Shown here: positions 7,878 through 12,688 of the stretch, piece by piece
Layout: the number at the start of each line of letters is the position of its first letter
Position numbering within the stretch: the first letter of the stretch is position 1
Source of the DNA: Funneliformis mosseae
Lineage: Eukaryota > Glomeromycota > Glomeromycetes > Glomerales > Glomeraceae
Length of the DNA stretch: 12,688 nucleotides
Assembly: GCA_910592005.1 (NCBI GenBank)
Contig: CAJVPP010003065.1
Coordinates: 1 to 12,688 of the forward strand
Direction of reading: 5' to 3'
Notes under the pieces: generated by a model
Told to the model about the DNA's origin: nothing
Databases searched by the model: none
The model's input: only the letters and a program-made list of their open reading frames with translations
Made by a program: the position numbers and the translations under genes

Positions 7878-10800
7878 CTAATAATCATTACTATCGTATT
7901 CACTATCAGTCTCACTCTCATCAAATTTTATAAAAGTTCTTGGCGACTTTGTCTCTTCCACATGATCATGTTCTCTCGGAACAAAACTTAATAAAGGTTT
8001 AATATTTGTATTCCGTAATGATAATGTATGTGTTGCATCAGCTTTTAAATCTAGTTCAAGTAATGTTTTTCCATTAGCGAGCATTGTTGGTGATAATATA
8101 TTATGTGTCGTCAAGCTTCTTGATAATGGTGCGTCTATTTTTAATAATGTTCCCAGAGGCTTTGACTTTTGTGAATTATTGTTCTTCCCATTAGATTCTT
8201 GAACTTTAGTTAGCAAAGAACCTTTATTAAATTGTACCCCATCTTCAATTTGTATCAAATGATTTGAATTAATGATATTTTCAGATACTGTTTCATTATT
8301 CCTTCCCAACAACGATCCTTTGTTAAATTTTACTGATTCATCCAAATTTACAAAGGTTGTGCTATTTGGGTCTCTGATGATTCCTATACCACCCATAGCT
8401 TTACGATGTTTTTCTCTTTCTTTAGCCTGTTCAAATAATGAATCATTTGAAGCCAATAACGATCCTTTCACAAAAGATACACCCTCTGCTTCAACTGGCT
8501 TTATAGGAGAATTTTTTTCATCAAAATCTAACAATGAACCTCCTTTAAATGGCTGATCACCATTCGCCGTAGAAACGGTTCCCACAAAAATGTCGGCTTT
8601 ACCTTTTAATGATTTTGACGAAGAATTACGAACATGTTTACGTAGATTCTCCCATTGACTATTAGACCTACGTTTTTCTGAAACTGCAGTTCCATTATTT
8701 ACGTTCGCATTCAAGTCCGTAGAATTTTCACTTGTCCAAGGTTTCTATTTCCGACCAATATAAATTTAAAAAAAAATAAAATTTTATTTAATTTTCTAAA
8801 TATTTTTACTAGTAAAAGAAAAAAATTATTTTGCCAACCTCTTTATCATGATTATCCAATATGTATGTTTTCTCACTTTCAACAGGCTTTTCGGTAAACC
8901 TTTCTGGATTTTCAGCACGCATCAAGTTATTCTTTTATAATAAAGAGAGTAAATATTTTGATATAATTTTAAATTAAAAATATGAAATGATATTACCTTA
9001 GAAGCTTGTAAACTAAACACCCAGTCTTTCATCTTATCTAAGTGATCTGCACACAAATAATGTAAATAATCTTTTTCTGGATTCTCAAACATTGCAATTT
9101 TATCTTGAGATTTTAAAGCGAAAATAAATTTTGTTGGAGATTTTTTCATAATTTTTGTCATGGTATACACATCAAAGTTGGTAAGCGAACAAAGGAAAGT
9201 TTCATTATTCCCCTAAATTTAAAGTAATAAAAAAATTATTATTATTTATTTAAATGAAAATAAATAGATGTAAATATCACTAGATATACCTTTGAATCTT
9301 TGGAATGATATATAACTCCTTCTTTGGTGTAAAAGTATCTTTTTTGCCACTTATTTTTCTTAATCTCCAAATGCAACCATCCAAACATAGGTGGAACGGC
9401 GTTGTTGAATCCCTAATAGATGAAATTAAATTTAATAATTCTATTATCAAATGTGATATATAAATAAATACCTACTTCTAGTGTTAAACAACTCCTAAAT
9501 GCATGTTTTTTCAAAACAAGTGCATTTGGTTTATCTAATTCCCAAGCTCCGATTACCGTAGCAATGTATTCCCAATCCCTTATTGGACGTTCTAAATAAC
9601 AAAAATTAGTTTCTCATCACAATATTAAATCCCGAAAGAAAAAAAATCGCACACATATATATATACCTAGACCATATTCATTTATTAATTCAAATAATGT
9701 CCATGTTTCGTTATCGTAAATTGTATCGTTACTACGGAAATAATTCAAAACGTCCAATGCAGTCTTACTTGATGTTATTGACAATTTTTTATATTGACGA
9801 ACATCTTCAATAAAAATCTGTGTGATAATCTAATATATATATATTTTCATAAAGTTATGATTTTAGTTTGAGAACAGCAAAAGGAACAACGATAATGTAA
9901 CGAAATTATTACAAACTTTAAGTTCAGTAATTTTATGCCCTTCTTTTTCAACAAATGTCTCCGCCTACAAATTTATATATTTTTAAATTAAGACAGTTCC
10001 ACTAATTAATTTCATAATAATTCATCGTACCTTTTCACGACGATAAGGATAATGCTTTTCCTTATCCCATAATTCATGGGTTCGAGATTTATTACTTTCT
10101 TTATTGTAATTCCTGCCATCAACTTCACGTTCTCTTGGTTTCGATTTTGATCTTCCATGTTCTTCTTCTAGTGTTCTAGATTTAGCTCTCCCACTTTCTT
10201 CCACATGAGTTTTTGATTTAGTTCTCCCACGTTCTTCTTCTCCACGAACTTTTGATTTAGATCTCCCACGCTCTTCTTCTCCACGAACTTTTGATCTTGC
10301 TCTTCCACGTTCGTCTTCTCCACGAACTCTTGATTTAGCTCTTCCATGTTCTTCTTCTCCACGAACTCTTGATTTAGCCCTTCCACGTTCGTCTTCCCCA
10401 TGAACTCCTGATTTAGTCATTCCACGACCACGTTCTTCTTCTCCACGAACTCTTGATTTAGCCCTTCCATATTCGTCTTCCCCATGAACTCCTGATTTAG
10501 CCATTCCACGTCCACGTTCTTCTTCTCCACGAATTCCTGATTTAGTCATTCCACGTTCTTCCTCTCCACGAACTCTTGATCTAGCCTTTCCTCGTTCCAC
10601 TAAATTTTCACGAGCATTCTTTCTTTCTTTGTCTTCGAGTGCTCTTGTTCTAGATTCATTTGTTTGCGACATCTTTTCAGATTCAATGTCACGAGACGGT
10701 TCACCCCTAGATTTTGCTTTTTCCCTAGGATCTGTTTCATGATCTCGTATTCCTTTTACACAATTTTCTCCTCTGTGTTCACGACCTTCCCACTCATCTT

Positions 10801-11997
10801 GCCTAATTTCACTAGACCTTGGACGAGGTTCGGGATCCCTTGATTTACCTGTCCAATCCTTTTGATCGTCAGATTTTCGTTCTTTAGACCTTTCCCTTTC
10901 TTTTGGCTTGAGTGATCTAGAAGAATTTTCCAGTAGGTCTGTTTTTTCAAATATTTTATTTAGATGGGCCCTTACGGATGAATCATAAATATCTAAATTT
11001 AAGTCTTGAACTTTTGAATTTGCACGAGATCTAACTTTTTGCTTTTCTTTCCTTAACTCTTCCAAATTGATAACTGAAGTACTTGCATTAACTGAAGTCA
11101 TTCTAGGTGTTAATGGGAGGTTTTTATCAGTATTATATGATTTTACATTGTCTTTATCAATGACATTTTTTAAGGATGAACCGAAATTACGACCAACTGT
11201 TGCTGGAATTCTTTTTGACTCATGGGATAATTTAAAAATGTTTTCATTGGAAATGATGGATTTTTGGTCATTATCGGAAGAATTTGACAAATCTGTTAAT
11301 GAAGATTGCTTTCGTAACAAGTTTTGTCTTGTCATCATCAAAGGGCTATCATCGTCACCATCACTTTCCGAAGAATCATCCGATGACGATGGCGATACGA
11401 TACCATCACTATCACTATCACTGCTCAGAATAAAGGCCGCTTTCGATATAGATCTAGGAGAAGGTATGGGAGAAGATATAGACACTGACATATTACTACT
11501 ATTTGATAACGATCTAAGACGTGAATAGTTCAAAGGAGCGCTTGTTAACTTATCGGAAGAAAAATGCGCAGAGGGGGAGACATTGATTTTGGATTCAGGT
11601 GACAAATGATTAGATTCCCGTGATTCTGCAAAATTTGATCGTTGGTGAAGCGTAGTATCAATTAATTTAAGACGCAAGTCCATATTTGAAATAGATTTCT
11701 CAGATGAGTTATAGCCGTTGTTAATTGATATGGAAGGTTCCTTCTTTAACCTAGTTTCTTGTTGCGTAACCGGATTAAAACCTGTATCTAGTTTTGAAAA
11801 ATTATCTAATGTTTTGTGATTTGTGCGTGAAAGATCATCGAAATCCTCACAAGCAAGTTCCTTTAAGATAAAACATTTAATTTAAATTAGCAATTTTCTT
11901 TTTTGATGACAACTTAGTCTCAGATAAAACTTACCGCTGTGAATTTTTCGACCTCTTGCTGCAAAAGACTAAACATTAAATCAAGATCCTTGTTCAT
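7878..11997 (-). CDS. RA-PH adaptor protein resembling MRL (RIAM/lamellipodin) family (nine exons, 1168 aa)
   Basis: Probably a Ras/Rap effector that binds an active small GTPase through its RA domain and membrane phosphoinositides through its PH domain. Exons (minus): 11997-11935, 11860-10031, 9964-9917, 9817-9667, 9591-9476, 9412-9290, 9212-8997, 8931-8839 and 8744-7878. They total 3507 nt in one frame, stop TAG 7878-7880. Residues 1-21 form a short amphipathic segment (DLDLMFSLLQQEVEKF). About 22-450 is disordered and Ser-rich, with an acidic phospho-like cluster (167-195) and several SP sites. A charged tandem repeat fills 452-596. The RA domain is about 642-727 (IFIEDVRQYKKLSI; RPIRDWEYIATVIGAWE). 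The PH domain is about 746-848, with GWLHLEIKKNKWQKRYFY and the expected late tryptophan, W841. The tail (850-1168) is disordered and has repeated FxKGSLL and clathrin-box-like motifs. No SH2 domain or FPPPP motif is present. The tandem RA-PH also occurs in Grb7-type proteins; the N-terminal segment favours MRL. Confidence 0.85.
7920..8534 (-). other. Array of clathrin-box-like motifs in the tail of the RA-PH protein
   Basis: Four segments match the clathrin box L-phi-x-phi-[DE]: LLDFD (951-955), LIQIE (1043-1047), LLKID (1080-1084) and LLELD (1108-1112). Two more match if Phe is allowed first: FVNLD (1011-1015) and FIKFD (1151-1155). Clathrin boxes bind the terminal domain of the clathrin heavy chain and usually sit in disordered tails like this one. 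The motif is short, so chance matches occur, but six regularly spaced copies in about 205 residues are suggestive. The functional reading is inference. Confidence 0.5.
8211..8549 (-). repeat. Four FxKGSLL protein motif repeats in the RA-PH tail
   Basis: The tail repeats a short motif at residues 946-952 (FKGGSLL), 971-977 (FVKGSLL), 1020-1026 (FNKGSLL) and 1052-1058 (FNKGSLL). The last three share a longer form, acidic-x-Val-x-Phe-x-Lys-Gly-Ser-Leu-Leu (EGVSF, ESVKF, DGVQF before the core). Spacing is uneven (25, 49 and 32 residues), and the linkers are unrelated. This points to selection on a linear motif, not a recent tandem duplication. I do not recognise the motif. Confidence 0.75.
10136..10570 (-). 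repeat. Coding minisatellite: eleven charged units in the RA-PH protein
   Basis: 435 nt inside the large second exon encode eleven tandem units at residues 452-596, consensus RGEEERGRAKSRV. Unit lengths are 13, 15, 13, 15, 13, 13, 13, 13, 13, 12 and 12 residues. The 15-residue units carry a repeated Arg-Gly (a doubled CGTGGA) followed by Met. The early units show an alternating super-repeat (long unit, then an HGEDE unit), while the last two have lost the RG start. Every unit keeps the reading frame. The region is strongly charged with mixed sign, and its glycines argue against a continuous helix. A 13-residue repeat, also read in another minus-strand frame (10168-10401), is only a shadow. 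Confidence 0.9.
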
Positions 11998-12688
11998 TCT
12001 GTTTTTTTTTTTATTTTGTTTTACACAGCATGAATTTCGATTTTCGAAAAAACAAAAAAAAAGAGTCAAAAAAAGAACTGAATTTGGAGAACTTAAATAA
12101 TCGTAAAAGAGTGTCTACAAGTATTTATTATTGATGATTGTATACTTTAACAACCCATAAAGTTTATGACCTAGTTTACTATATATCTCCAAATTTTGTT
12201 TTTTTTTTTTTTTATTATAATTATTATTATTATTATTATTTTTAAAATACAATAACCTATGAAAATAAATTACAATAATGTATAATGTATATGATGTTTT
12301 ATTTCATGCACCTGTGCAGAAAGAACAATGAAGAAATGGAAAAAGTGAAAGTGAAATTGAAAGAAAGTGTAGTGTTAAGGTATTATTAATATTTTTTTTT
12401 TTTTTCCAAAATTCACCTTTATTATATAAATAAGAATTACTGTCGTATCACTTTTAGTAAACAAAGGTTACAAAAAATATAAAAAAAAGACCTTTTTCGG
12501 GGAACATTTTGTTTCACTTATAAAATAATAAAGGAATGATTAACCGACCAATCGACAGATAATAGGGGTTAAACTTTAATCATGTTATTTTAAATTTAAT
12601 TATTTTATTTATATTGATTGTCGAATAGATCTAAATCTCAACTTATTCAAATTATTAAAAAAAAACTCTTTTGAATAGAACTCAATAT
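11998..12688. promoter_or_regulatory. Upstream region of the RA-PH gene; no second gene seen
   Basis: This 691-nt stretch should contain the promoter and 5' untranslated region of the minus-strand RA-PH gene. It has long poly-T tracts at 12001-12010 and 12199-12213 and a purine-rich plus-strand patch at about 12320-12380 (GAAAGTGAAA-type). It also has an AT-rich right end. No open frame, tRNA or mobile element is recognisable. The purine patch reads as a pyrimidine tract on the transcribed side. Confidence 0.45.
12199..12243. repeat. Poly-T run followed by TTA microsatellite
   Basis: Fifteen T residues (12199-12213) are followed by about eight TTA/ATT units, roughly 200 nt before the RA-PH start codon. 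It is probably a simple low-complexity expansion, and its length is likely to vary. Confidence 0.8.

Noticed and set aside
8272..8556. 94-codon plus-strand open frame
   Set aside because: Antisense to the last exon of the RA-PH gene. It mirrors the repeated GSLL codons and has no features of its own.
8922..9170. Separate small gene on the minus strand
   Set aside because: It contains the second half of the PH domain. Its apparent start is a GTG inside exon 7, and it reads through the splice donor at 8996.
10168..10401. 77-codon minus-strand frame with a repeated Glu/Lys pattern
   Set aside because: It is the 13-codon minisatellite read in another frame. The true frame joins cleanly to the upstream and downstream exons.
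10756..10950. 64-codon minus-strand frame
   Set aside because: Out-of-frame shadow within the RA-PH second exon.
11067..11528. 153-codon plus-strand open frame
   Set aside because: It lies antisense to the Ser-rich part of the RA-PH second exon. The low-complexity codons there leave the opposite strand open.
1..12688. tRNA, rRNA, CRISPR array or prokaryotic operon features
   Set aside because: Scanning both strands by eye, I saw no tRNA B-box-like motif in a plausible fold, no rRNA segment and no regularly spaced palindromic repeats. The introns show the DNA is eukaryotic.

Overview
This window looks like nuclear DNA from an arbuscular mycorrhizal (Glomeromycotina) fungus, probably Rhizophagus or a close relative. 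It is extremely AT-rich. Its genes carry many short GT-AG introns (63-155 nt), many with GTAAG-type donors. The relics at the left end look like repeat families that, from memory, are strongly expanded in Rhizophagus genomes. The lineage is inferred from these features; no search could be run.

Layout. 1-619: decayed hAT-type transposase (CGGBP1-like/BED family) with a frameshift, in-frame stops and an internal deletion. 620-4260: very AT-rich DNA holding a second minus-strand coding relic (2214-2631) and an imperfect ~53-nt direct repeat (2887-2939 and 3019-3070). 4261-4677: a slightly less AT-rich stretch that I cannot assign. 4678-5731 (minus): a complete five-exon ATG10, the E2-like enzyme of the ATG12 conjugation system. 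5732-6373: divergent promoter region. 6374-7471 (plus): six-exon, four-helix membrane protein of MARVEL type. 7472-7877: short convergent 3' region. 7878-11997 (minus): nine-exon gene for a 1168-residue RA-PH protein. 11998-12688: its upstream region, with nothing else identified.

All three gene models were assembled by hand from splice sites. Each gives an uninterrupted frame of an exact number of codons (233, 208 and 1168 residues), with a matching phase at every junction.

The most interesting locus is the RA-PH gene. Its domain order resembles the animal MRL proteins (MIG-10/RIAM/lamellipodin), Ras/Rap effectors that work at the membrane. It begins with a short amphipathic segment that resembles the talin-binding helix of RIAM. 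It lacks the FPPPP motifs that recruit Ena/VASP. Instead it has an eleven-unit charged repeat before the RA domain and a disordered C-terminal tail. That tail has four FxKGSLL-type motifs and about six clathrin-box-like motifs. This combination is the best candidate here for something undescribed.

The three genes share no obvious pathway. Their adjacency is ordinary fungal head-to-head and tail-to-tail packing, although membrane traffic, autophagy and cortical signalling are loosely related themes.
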